In this document: one piece after another, positions 48,907 through 56,420 of the stretch
Position numbering within the stretch: the stretch's first letter is position 1
Layout: each line of letters starts with the position of its first letter
Assembly (NCBI RefSeq): GCF_002932875.1
Contig: NZ_PSWS01000001.1
Span: 1-64,000, forward strand
DNA length: 64,000 nucleotides
DNA from: Rathayibacter tritici
Lineage (GTDB): Bacteria; Actinomycetota; Actinomycetes; Actinomycetales; Microbacteriaceae
Reading direction: 5' to 3'
Program-made: the position numbers and the translations under genes
The notes under the pieces: model-generated
The model's database searches: none
Told to the model about the DNA's origin: nothing
The model's input: the letters and a program-made list of their open reading frames with translations, nothing else

Positions 48907-50778
48907 ATGACCTCGCTCCTCTCCCGCATCCTCGCCTCCGACGGCTCCCTGCCGTTCGCGGTCGTCCTCCGCCAGGGCCGCGACGCCGTCGACGTATTCA
49001 CCGGTGATGTGCTCGACGTCGAGGGCCTGGCCGACATCCCGCTCGACGGCGACGACGTGCTGACCCTGGTGCCGTATCGGCAGGTACGCGAGCGCGGCTT
49101 CGCGGCGAAGGACGACGGAGCACCGCTGCGCAACCTCGTGGTGCGCGAGCGCGAGAGCGTGCCGCTCGCGGACGTGTTGCGCCTGCTGCCCGAGCGGGAG
49201 ATTCCGGTGCAGGAGCGGGGCTTCGACGTACCGGACGACGAGTACGCCGACATCGTCCGGCGGGTGATCGAGCACGAGATCGGACGTGGCGAGGGTGCCA
49301 ACTTCGTGATCAGCCGCGCCTTCGTCGCACAGACCGACGCTCCCCCGATCGAGGCCGTGCTGGCGTGGTTCCGCCGCCTGCTCACCGACGAGTCGGGCGC
49401 GTACTGGACCTTCGCGATCCACACTCCCGGTGTCGACGGCGCGCAGACGGTCACCGCCGTGGGTGCAACGCCCGAGCGCCATGTCTCGGTGCGGGACGGC
49501 GTCGCCATGATGAACCCGATCAGCGGCACCTTCCGCCACCCCGCCGCAGGGCCCACCGGGGAGGAGGTGCTCGCGTTCCTCGCCGATGTGAAGGAGAGCG
49601 AGGAGCTCTTCATGGTGGTGGACGAGGAGATGAAGATGATGAGCGCGGTCTGCCCGGAGGGCGGCCGCATCCTCGGCCCGTTCCTCAAGCAGATGTCGCG
49701 GCTCAGCCACACCGAATACCTGCTCGAGGGTCGGACCGGTCTCGACGTGCGGGAGGTGCTGCGGTTGACGATGTTCGCGCCCACCGTCACCGGCTCGCCG
49801 ATGGAGAACGCCTGCGCCGTGATTGCCGAGTACGAGAAGGAGCCGCGCGGCTACTACTCGGGCGTGCTCGCCCTCTTCGAACCGGAGGAGCACGGCTACA
49901 CGGTCGATGCGCCCATCCTGATCCGCACCGCCTATCTCCGCCCCGACGGCCGCCTCACCGTGCCCGCCGGTGCCACCCTGGTGCGCCACTCCACTCCCGA
50001 GGGCGAGGTCTCCGAGACGCGCGCGAAGGCGTCCGGCGTGCTGTCCGCCCTGGGCCTGCTGCCGCACCGCGACGTGCCGCCGGCGATCGACCTGAACGCG
50101 CAGCCGGGCGTGCAGGAGGCGCTCGAGGCGCGCAACGAGCGGCTCGCCTCGTTCTGGCTGCGGCCGCAGGCGCCCGAGCACATCGCCGGTCTCACCGGGC
50201 ACACCGCGCTGATCGTCGACAACGAGGACCAGTTCACGACGATGCTCGCCCACCAGCTGCGCCACCTCGGGATGGAGGCCCGAGTCGAGCGCTGGTCGGA
50301 GGTCACCGACGTGCTGAGCGACGACCTCGTCGTCTTCGGCCCCGGCCCCGGCGATCCGCGTGACGACTCCGAACCGCGGATCGCGCACCTGCGCGAGTTG
50401 ATGACCGCGCGCCTCGACGCGAAGCGGCCGATGCTCGCCGTCTGCCTCAGCCACCAGATGCTGTCGCTCCTGGCCGGGCTCCCGGTCGAGCCGCTGCCCG
50501 CGCCCCGGCAGGGCGTGCGGCTGGCGGTGGACGTGTTCGGCGAGGACGCGGCGATCGGCTACTACAACACCTTCTCCTCCATCGCCCCCGGCGTCGCGCG
50601 CACGCCCCGGTTGGGGCTCGAGGTCTCGGTCGATCCCGAGACGGGCGTCGTGAACGCTCTGCGCGGCGAGCACGTCGCCTCGGTGCAGGGGCACCTGGAG
50701 TCGGTGCTCTCCTCTGACGGCCTGCGCACCCTGGAGCGGCTGGTCCGCACCGCAACGGCGCAGCCCGCCCGCGCATGA
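48907..50778 (+). CDS. Fused anthranilate/ADIC synthase (PhzE/TrpEG type)
   Basis: A 623-residue chorismate-utilising enzyme fused to a glutamine amidotransferase. The synthase part (about 1-390) has MMNPISGTFRHPAAGPT, ELFMVVDEEMKMM and FAPTVTGSP as in PhzE. The GATase part keeps the triad Cys513 (VCLSHQ), His596 and Glu598 (GHLES). PhzE makes 2-amino-2-deoxyisochorismate, while related fused TrpEG enzymes make anthranilate. The tryptophan attenuator upstream favours the anthranilate role. AAGGA precedes the ATG, and the end overlaps glpX by 4 bp. Confidence 0.88.
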   Translation: MTSLLSRILASDGSLPFAVVLRQGRDAVDVFTGDVLDVEGLADIPLDGDDVLTLVPYRQVRERGFAAKDDGAPLRNLVVRERESVPLADVLRLLPEREIPVQERGFDVPDDEYADIVRRVIEHEIGRGEGANFVISRAFVAQTDAPPIEAVLAWFRRLLTDESGAYWTFAIHTPGVDGAQTVTAVGATPERHVSVRDGVAMMNPISGTFRHPAAGPTGEEVLAFLADVKESEELFMVVDEEMKMMSAVCPEGGRILGPFLKQMSRLSHTEYLLEGRTGLDVREVLRLTMFAPTVTGSPMENACAVIAEYEKEPRGYYSGVLALFEPEEHGYTVDAPILIRTAYLRPDGRLTVPAGATLVRHSTPEGEVSETRAKASGVLSALGLLPHRDVPPAIDLNAQPGVQEALEARNERLASFWLRPQAPEHIAGLTGHTALIVDNEDQFTTMLAHQLRHLGMEARVERWSEVTDVLSDDLVVFGPGPGDPRDDSEPRIAHLRELMTARLDAKRPMLAVCLSHQMLSLLAGLPVEPLPAPRQGVRLAVDVFGEDAAIGYYNTFSSIAPGVARTPRLGLEVSVDPETGVVNALRGEHVASVQGHLESVLSSDGLRTLERLVRTATAQPARA

Positions 50779-51629
50779 GCGAGGTGCGACTGATCGCGTC
50801 CCCGGCCTACTCGGACGAGCTGCAGGTGGCGGTGGCGGCCAGTGTGCGCGCGGCGGCGGAGGCGGCGCGCGGCTGGTTCGGCCGCGGCGACAAGCTGGCG
50901 GCGGACGCGGCCTCGGTGGCGGCGATGCGCGCAGTACTGGCCGAGACGCCGTTCGACGGGGTCGTGGTGATCGGCGAGGGCGAGAAGGACGAGGCGCCGA
51001 TGCTGGCGAACGGCGAGCGCCTCGGCCGCGCCGCCGCTCCCTCCTGTGACGTGGCCGTGGATCCGCTCGACGGCACCCGGCTCACGGCGGAGGGACTGCC
51101 CGGCTCCGTGAGCGTGATCGCGCTCGCCCCGCGCGGCACGATGTTCAACCCGCGCGACGTGTTCTACATGGACAAGCTGGTCTGCTCGCACGCTGGGCGG
51201 GGCGCTGTTTCGCTCGACCTCGCACCGGCCGAGAACTGCGCACGCCTGGCAGCGGCACTCGGGAAGCGGGTGACCGAGCTGGTCGTCGTCGTGCTCGACA
51301 AGCCGCGGCACGCCGGGCTGATCGCTGCGCTGCGCGGAGCCGGAGTCGCGCTCGAGCTGCGCGGCGAGGGTGACGTGTCGGTCGCGATCGAGGCGGCGGA
51401 TCCCGCAGGACGCGTCGACCTCGTCCTCGGCATCGGCGGTACTCCGGAGGGAGTGGTCGCCGCGTGCGCCGTCCGCGCCCTCGGCGGCGTAATGGAGGGG
51501 CGCCTCGCCCCGCAGACCGCGGCCGAGCGCTCGAACGCCCTGGCCGCGGGCCACGACCTCGACCGCCTGCTGACGCTCGAGGACCTGGTCGCCTCCGACG
51601 ACGTGCTCTTCGCGAGCGACGCGGTCTGA
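50775..51629 (+). CDS. glpX: Class II fructose-1,6-bisphosphatase, C-terminally shortened
   Basis: A 284-residue GlpX-type phosphatase of gluconeogenesis. Metal and catalytic motifs are GEGEKDEAP (67-75) and DPLDGT (96-101), with GIGGTPEGVVAA later. Full proteins are about 320-340 residues. Here the frame stops at VLFASDAV, where the family continues into the GVTDG C-terminal segment. The stop codon lies in the first of three 17-bp tandem units (51624-51674). Activity may be altered. It starts in a 4-bp overlap with the trpEG-type gene. Confidence 0.85.
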   Translation: MSEVRLIASPAYSDELQVAVAASVRAAAEAARGWFGRGDKLAADAASVAAMRAVLAETPFDGVVVIGEGEKDEAPMLANGERLGRAAAPSCDVAVDPLDGTRLTAEGLPGSVSVIALAPRGTMFNPRDVFYMDKLVCSHAGRGAVSLDLAPAENCARLAAALGKRVTELVVVVLDKPRHAGLIAALRGAGVALELRGEGDVSVAIEAADPAGRVDLVLGIGGTPEGVVAACAVRALGGVMEGRLAPQTAAERSNALAAGHDLDRLLTLEDLVASDDVLFASDAV

Positions 51630-51674
51630 GCCTTTCCTCGGTCTGAGCCTTTCCTCGGTCTGAGCCTTTCCTCG
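51624..51674 (+). repeat. Three exact 17-bp tandem units at the end of glpX
   Basis: GTCTGAGCCTTTCCTCG occurs three times without change at 51624, 51641 and 51658. The first unit supplies the glpX stop codon (51627-51629). Confidence 0.95.
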
Positions 51675-51679
51675 GTGTT

Positions 51680-51695
51680 TGCGAAACGTTTCGCA
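51680..51695. promoter_or_regulatory. LacI-type operator without an adjacent promoter
   Basis: TGCGAAACGTTTCGCA is a perfect 16-bp palindrome. Its core matches the sites at 53078-53091 and 58567-58580. It lies 185 bp past the 3' end of the LacI gene and could be an auxiliary site or a remnant. Confidence 0.6.
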
Positions 51696-51880
51696 GACCG
51701 CCGAGGCGCGGTCGCGGACCCTGGCGGCTCCCTCGGGGGTCCGCGACGGCGGATGCCCCGGTCGGGGGCATGAGGAAGCGCTCGTGCGCCGATCCGGCGC
51801 GCTCACCGGATGCCGGACTCGTCGTCGAGACCGGGATCGCCGGTCATCCACGGATCAACGGTCGGCCCGCACGGCGGTCG

Positions 51881-52900
51881 TCAGGCGCCCGCGTGCGGCC
51901 GGAAGTGCAGTCGTGAGACCGATCCTCCTGGCAGCAGGCGCGGCGGCAGCAGCTCGACGACCCGGTTCTCGTCCTGCACCCGGTCCTGGCTCAGCCGGCG
52001 CCCGAGGAGCTGCGCGGCGTGCGCGGCGATCGCCCGCGTGGGCTGCTCGATGATCGTCAGCCGGGGGATCGTCGTCTGAGCGACGTCGACCAGGTCGAAC
52101 CCGATGACGGAGATGTCGTCGCCGAGCCGCAGCCCCGACTCGTTGATCGCAATCAGAGCGCCGAGCGTCAGCTCGGAGTTCGAGCAGAACAGGGCCGTCG
52201 GACGCGGGCGGGCCGTCAGAAGCCGCACCGCGGACGAGTGACCCGTCTCCACCGAGAGAGGACCCTCGGTGACGGCCACTGAGACGGCGTCGCCGGCCGC
52301 TCCCACGGTCTCGGTCTCGGCGATGAAGCCGTCGGCGCGCAGACGCATCGTCGAGACGGAGCGGTCGCCGCCGATGAGCCCGAGGCGTCGATGGCCGTGA
52401 TCGAGGAGGTGGCGGGCAGCGATCGCGCCGGCGCGATGGTTGTCCAGGAACACGCCGTCGGCGTCGAGCCGCGCCTCCCAGTCGATCATGACGACCGGGA
52501 TCCTCCTGGTGGCCTCCTCGAGAGGCTCCACGTCGTGTGCGGACGGGACGGCGATGATTCCGTCGACCATTCGACTGAGCAACAGCCCCACCGCATCGTC
52601 CTCGGCGCGAGGACTGGACGCGACGATCACGCTCATGCCCTCGCTCCGCAGCGCTTCCTCCACTCCGGCGATGATGTGCAGGTGGAACTCATTGTCCAGC
52701 GCCGGTAGGAGGACACCGACGATACGGGACCGCTGACGGCGCAGGCCCGCGGCGAACGCGTTCGGGCGGAAGTCCAGAGCCTCGACCGAGGCCTGGATCG
52801 CCGTCCGATTGGCCTCCCGCAGGGTCCCGCCATTGAAGTACTTCGAGATCGTTGCCAGCGAGAGGCCGGTCTCGCGTTGGATGTCCTTGTAGCTCGCCAT
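51881..52900 (-). CDS. LacI-family repressor of the beta-galactoside regulon
   Basis: A 339-residue repressor. The N-terminal helix-turn-helix is YKDIQRETGLSLATISKYF (residues 4-22), followed by a sugar-binding-protein fold with VGVLLPALDNEFHLHII and the late ISVIGFD segment. A strong GGAGGAGG precedes the ATG. It is divergent from the galactoside importer. Three matching palindromes, one at the importer promoter and one over the GH42 promoter, indicate its regulon. The inducer is probably a beta-galactoside or galactose. Confidence 0.92.
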   Translation of the reverse strand: MASYKDIQRETGLSLATISKYFNGGTLREANRTAIQASVEALDFRPNAFAAGLRRQRSRIVGVLLPALDNEFHLHIIAGVEEALRSEGMSVIVASSPRAEDDAVGLLLSRMVDGIIAVPSAHDVEPLEEATRRIPVVMIDWEARLDADGVFLDNHRAGAIAARHLLDHGHRRLGLIGGDRSVSTMRLRADGFIAETETVGAAGDAVSVAVTEGPLSVETGHSSAVRLLTARPRPTALFCSNSELTLGALIAINESGLRLGDDISVIGFDLVDVAQTTIPRLTIIEQPTRAIAAHAAQLLGRRLSQDRVQDENRVVELLPPRLLPGGSVSRLHFRPHAGA

Positions 52901-53035
52901 GGCGAACCACCTCCTCCGGAGACTTCCGATCCGTTGCGGATCCTGTGCAGTGCGCCCGCGGTCGCTGACGTCGGGATCTCGAACAGGATCCCACGAGCAG
53001 TCACGGGTCCGCGCGTCCTGTGCCGCGGCTGTCGC

Positions 53036-53064
53036 TTGACGACCCCGCAGGACCGGCCTAACAT
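53036..53064 (+). promoter_or_regulatory. Promoter of the galactoside importer operon
   Basis: TTGACG (53036-53041) and TAACAT (53059-53064) are separated by 17 bp. The LacI operator lies just downstream of the expected start. Confidence 0.7.
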
Positions 53065-53077
53065 CGCTTCAACCAAA

Positions 53078-53091
53078 GCGTAACGTTTCGT
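53078..53091. promoter_or_regulatory. LacI-type operator of the importer operon
   Basis: GCGTAACGTTTCGT centres on AACGTT and matches the perfect palindrome at 51681-51694 in 12 of 14 positions. It is placed at about +8 to +21 of the importer promoter. Confidence 0.65.
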
Positions 53092-53193
53092 TCTGCGATG
53101 CGCGGGTTGAGTCGGACTCCTCTGGTCAGCAGAGGGAGTCGGGTCGCCGCGGCATCCCCCGTCCGATCGGTCACACGTCTCAAAGGAGAGCAC

Positions 53194-54480
53194 ATGCAGT
53201 CACACAGATCAATCCGCCCGACGCGGAGCGCTGCCCGACGCGGCGGTGCCGCACTCGTGGCCGCGGGAGCGGCCGCCGCACTCCTGGCGGGCTGCTCCGC
53301 GGGATCCAGCGGATCCGGCGTCTCCGGCATGGACGGCACGACGGTGAAGATGGGCACCTGGATCGGCGGGCAGAGCGACCAAGACCAGTGGTCCGCCTAC
53401 GTCGACGCCGGCGAGGCGGCGGACCCGTCGGTCTCCGTCACGTTCTCCGGCCCTCCGATCGGCGACTTCTACACCAAGCTGCCGACCGTGATCCGGGGAC
53501 GCGACGCGCCGTGCATCGTCACGCTGCAGAACGGCCAGGTCGACCCGTACGTCGCCGGGCTCGAGCCTCTGGCCGATCTGGCCGAAGCCGCGGGAGTGGA
53601 CTTCGACGACTACAACTCGGCCATGATCCAGCAGCTGAGTGTCGACGGCGAGGTCTATGCGATCCCCTACGATGCGGCGCCCCAGGTCGTCTACTACAAC
53701 AAGGAACTGTTCGCGGCCGCCGGGGTCCCGGATCCGGCGCTGGACTGGACGTCTGACGACTTCCTGGCCGCCGCGAAGGCGACCACCAAGGACGGTGTCT
53801 GGGGCTTCGCCCTCGGACAGGGCATCACCCCGGTGACCTCCCTGATGTCCGCGAATGGAGAGAACTACGTCTCGGACGACAGCGTCGCCGACCTGGAGAA
53901 CGCCGACCTCGTGAAGCGCTTCCAGTGGTACGTCGATCTGGCTGCCGAGCAGGGAGTGGCCAAGCCGCTCGAGGCATCCGGCGGCAGCTTCCCGGACATC
54001 GACGCCTTCAGCACCGGTCAGGCCGCCATGAGCATGAACGGTCTCTGGGACCTCCCGCACGAGCAGGAGGTCCTCGGCGAAGACGTTGTCGGGGTCGCCA
54101 CAGTGCCGAGCGACGACGGGAACTCGAGGGGCTACGTCGGTGGCACCGGATTCGCGATCACGAAGACCTGCGGCGACAAGGCGGCGGCATTCTCGGCGAT
54201 CAAGGCGATCACCAGCGCCGAGGCGATGCAGAGCGTGGCCACGTCACGCGCGACCGTGGTCGCCCGCCCCGACAGCCTCGACGCCTGGGCGGAGGCGATC
54301 GGCTCGGAGCAGACGGCTGCCGTCGTGAAGCAGCTGCTGGACAACTCCTTCGCGACGCCGACACCGGCCAAACTCAGCCAGCTCAACACGCTGATGACCC
54401 AGTACGAGTCCGACGCCTTCTCGGGCAAGGCCAGCGCGCAGGAGGTTCTCCAGCAGGTCGCCTCGGGTCTGAGCCAGTGA
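53194..54480 (+). CDS. Sugar-binding lipoprotein of galactoside importer
   Basis: A 428-residue extracellular solute-binding protein. The signal peptide ends in lipobox LLAGC (about 31-35), followed by a Ser/Gly linker. The bulk matches carbohydrate ABC binding proteins, with IPYDAAPQVVYYNKELF a typical hinge-region segment. AAAGGAG precedes the ATG at 53194. Two permease genes follow with 4- and 8-bp overlaps, and a convergent GH42 gene shares the operator. It probably binds galacto-oligosaccharide, which is inference from context. Confidence 0.93.
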   Translation: MQSHRSIRPTRSAARRGGAALVAAGAAAALLAGCSAGSSGSGVSGMDGTTVKMGTWIGGQSDQDQWSAYVDAGEAADPSVSVTFSGPPIGDFYTKLPTVIRGRDAPCIVTLQNGQVDPYVAGLEPLADLAEAAGVDFDDYNSAMIQQLSVDGEVYAIPYDAAPQVVYYNKELFAAAGVPDPALDWTSDDFLAAAKATTKDGVWGFALGQGITPVTSLMSANGENYVSDDSVADLENADLVKRFQWYVDLAAEQGVAKPLEASGGSFPDIDAFSTGQAAMSMNGLWDLPHEQEVLGEDVVGVATVPSDDGNSRGYVGGTGFAITKTCGDKAAAFSAIKAITSAEAMQSVATSRATVVARPDSLDAWAEAIGSEQTAAVVKQLLDNSFATPTPAKLSQLNTLMTQYESDAFSGKASAQEVLQQVASGLSQ

Positions 54481-55427
54481 CCACCGCAGGTCTCCAGGAC
54501 TCCGGCTCGAACAGTCCGAGTCAGGTCGCCCCCGTGCCGGTCGCACGGGGGCGACGCCCCTCCGGCGGCTCACCCGCGTGGGTCGGCTGGATCTTCGTGC
54601 TCCCGGGACTGCTCGGATTGCTGATCTTCATCGTGATCCCGATGATCGCGTCGCTGGTCCTGGGGTTCTCAGATTCCACGCTGCTCGGCGGAACGCACCT
54701 GACGGGCCTCGAGAACTTCGTGCGCCTCGTCAATGACCAGCAGTTCATCGCCAGCATCGTGGTGACGACCGTCTTCGTCGTCGTCTATACGCCGCTCAAT
54801 ATCGCGATCTCGCTCGGGATCGCCCTGTGGCTCAAGACGAGGCTGGCGGGGAGCAGCTGGCTCCGGGTCGTCTTCCTGATCCCGGCGCTGTCCCCGATGG
54901 TCGCGAACGCCGCGGTATTCCGGCTGATCCTGCAGCGGGACGGTGCGGTGAACGGCATGCTCGGCGCTGTCGGCATCGGACCCGTCCCGTGGCTCAGCGA
55001 CGGGAACTGGGCCCTTGCGACAGTCATCATGGTCTCGCTCTGGCAGTCGTTCGGCTACAACATGATCATCATCGGAGCCGGCCTCGACTCGGTGAGCCCG
55101 GACGTGCTGGCCGCGTCCCGCATTGATGGGGCAGGGCCGATCCGGCGACTGTTCTCGATCAATCTGCCGCTGATCAGTCCGGCGCTGTTCTTCACCACAG
55201 TGCTGACGGTCATCGGCGCCTGGCAGACGTTCGCTCAGTCGTACGTGATCACCGGCGGCGGACCAGGCAACAGCACCACGACAATCATGCTCTACCTCTA
55301 CCGGACGGCCTTCACCTACGACCAGCTCGGCTACGCCTCGGCGATCGCCACCGTGCTGTTCGCCATCATCGCCGTCTTCACACTCGTCCAGCTCTGGGGT
55401 CAAAAGAAGTGGGTGCACTATGACTAG
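54477..55427 (+). CDS. Sugar ABC transporter permease, MalF/UgpA type
   Basis: A 316-residue permease with six membrane helices after a Ser/Pro-rich cytoplasmic start. The EAA loop is seen as LAASRIDGAG (about 215-224), and the late ITGGGPGNSTTTIMLYLY segment is typical. The GTG start overlaps the binding-protein stop. It forms the membrane channel with the next gene. As in the first importer of this window, the ATPase is encoded elsewhere. Confidence 0.93.
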   Translation: MTTAGLQDSGSNSPSQVAPVPVARGRRPSGGSPAWVGWIFVLPGLLGLLIFIVIPMIASLVLGFSDSTLLGGTHLTGLENFVRLVNDQQFIASIVVTTVFVVVYTPLNIAISLGIALWLKTRLAGSSWLRVVFLIPALSPMVANAAVFRLILQRDGAVNGMLGAVGIGPVPWLSDGNWALATVIMVSLWQSFGYNMIIIGAGLDSVSPDVLAASRIDGAGPIRRLFSINLPLISPALFFTTVLTVIGAWQTFAQSYVITGGGPGNSTTTIMLYLYRTAFTYDQLGYASAIATVLFAIIAVFTLVQLWGQKKWVHYD

Positions 55428-56337
55428 TCCGGCCTCGATCGGTGTGAGGACCGTCCTCTCGACCGCGGCTCCGGCTTCGGCTTCGGCTCCGGCTCCGGCG
55501 ACCCGCCGGAGGCGGCTGCGTCCGTGGGCCTTCGCAGCCAACACAGCGCTCGCCTGGGCCGTAGCGCTGATCTTCTCCTTCCCTCTCCTCTGGACCTTTT
55601 TCACCGCGCTGAAGCCGGCGAACGAGGTGTTCGGGCAACAGATCGAGTTCATCGGCTCGGAGGTCCTCTGGTCGAACTTCGTCGACGCGTGGGTGGAGGT
55701 CGACTTCGGTCGTCTCCTGCTGAACAGCCTGACCGTCGCGCTGATCTCGACAGCTCTGAGCGTCGTCATCGCGACGCTCACCGCTTTCGCCTTCTCGCGT
55801 CTGCGCTTCCCCGGGCGCGACGCTCTGTTCCTCCTGTTCATCATCACGCTGACACTGCCCATCGAGATCGCGGTGATCCCGCTCTACCTGGGATTCGACT
55901 CCGTCGGGCTCGTGGACACGTGGACGGCACTCATCCTTCCGGGTCTGTTCGGGGCCTACGGCACCTTCCTTCTGCGGCAATTCATGCTGCAGATCCCCGC
56001 CGAGCTCGAGGAGGCGGCGAAGATCGACGGAGCCTCGACCGGGCGGATCCTCGTCAGTGTCATCATGCCTCTGGTCCGCCCAGCGCTCTCGGTGTTGGCG
56101 ATCTTCTCCTTCCTCGGGAGCTGGAACAGCTTCCTGTGGCCGCTCATCATCCTGAACAGCTCGGAGAAGTGGACGATCCCGATCGGTCTCGCAGGCTTCT
56201 CGGGTCAGACCGGTACGCAGTGGCAACTCCTCATGGCGGGCTGCGTGCTCACGATCATTCCGGTGGTCATCGTCGTCGCAATCGCGCAGAAGCAGCTCGT
56301 CGCCGCGATCGGAGCCGGTGCTTTCGGCGGTCGCTGA
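55420..56337 (+). CDS. Sugar ABC transporter permease, MalG/UgpE type
   Basis: A 305-residue permease with six membrane helices. The N-terminal tail contains an unusual run of alternating Ala/Pro/Ser (APASASAPAPA, about residues 14-24) before the first helix. The EAA loop is EAAKIDGAS (about 201-209). Its ATG lies 8 bp inside the previous gene. A perfect 18-bp-stem terminator separates it from the convergent GH42 gene. Confidence 0.93.
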   Translation: MTSPASIGVRTVLSTAAPASASAPAPATRRRRLRPWAFAANTALAWAVALIFSFPLLWTFFTALKPANEVFGQQIEFIGSEVLWSNFVDAWVEVDFGRLLLNSLTVALISTALSVVIATLTAFAFSRLRFPGRDALFLLFIITLTLPIEIAVIPLYLGFDSVGLVDTWTALILPGLFGAYGTFLLRQFMLQIPAELEEAAKIDGASTGRILVSVIMPLVRPALSVLAIFSFLGSWNSFLWPLIILNSSEKWTIPIGLAGFSGQTGTQWQLLMAGCVLTIIPVVIVVAIAQKQLVAAIGAGAFGGR

Positions 56338-56344
56338 GCCAGGG

Positions 56345-56386
56345 AGCGAAGTGGCGCCGGATCATCCGATCCGGCGCCACTTCGCT
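56345..56386. terminator. Bidirectional terminator between importer and GH42 gene
   Basis: AGCGAAGTGGCGCCGGAT (56345-56362) pairs perfectly with 56369-56386 around a 6-nt loop, 8 nt past the permease stop. Confidence 0.9.
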
Positions 56387-56420
56387 GTCCGCTCCCGCCT
56401 ATCGCGCTCCGGAACGCGTC

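Noticed and set aside
48907-50778. PhzE-like gene as part of a phenazine cluster
   Set aside because: No other phz genes are present and the upstream tryptophan attenuator points to anthranilate supply.
51624-51674. 17-bp tandem units as CRISPR or binding-site array
   Set aside because: Three identical contiguous copies without spacers fit simple tandem duplication at the end of glpX.
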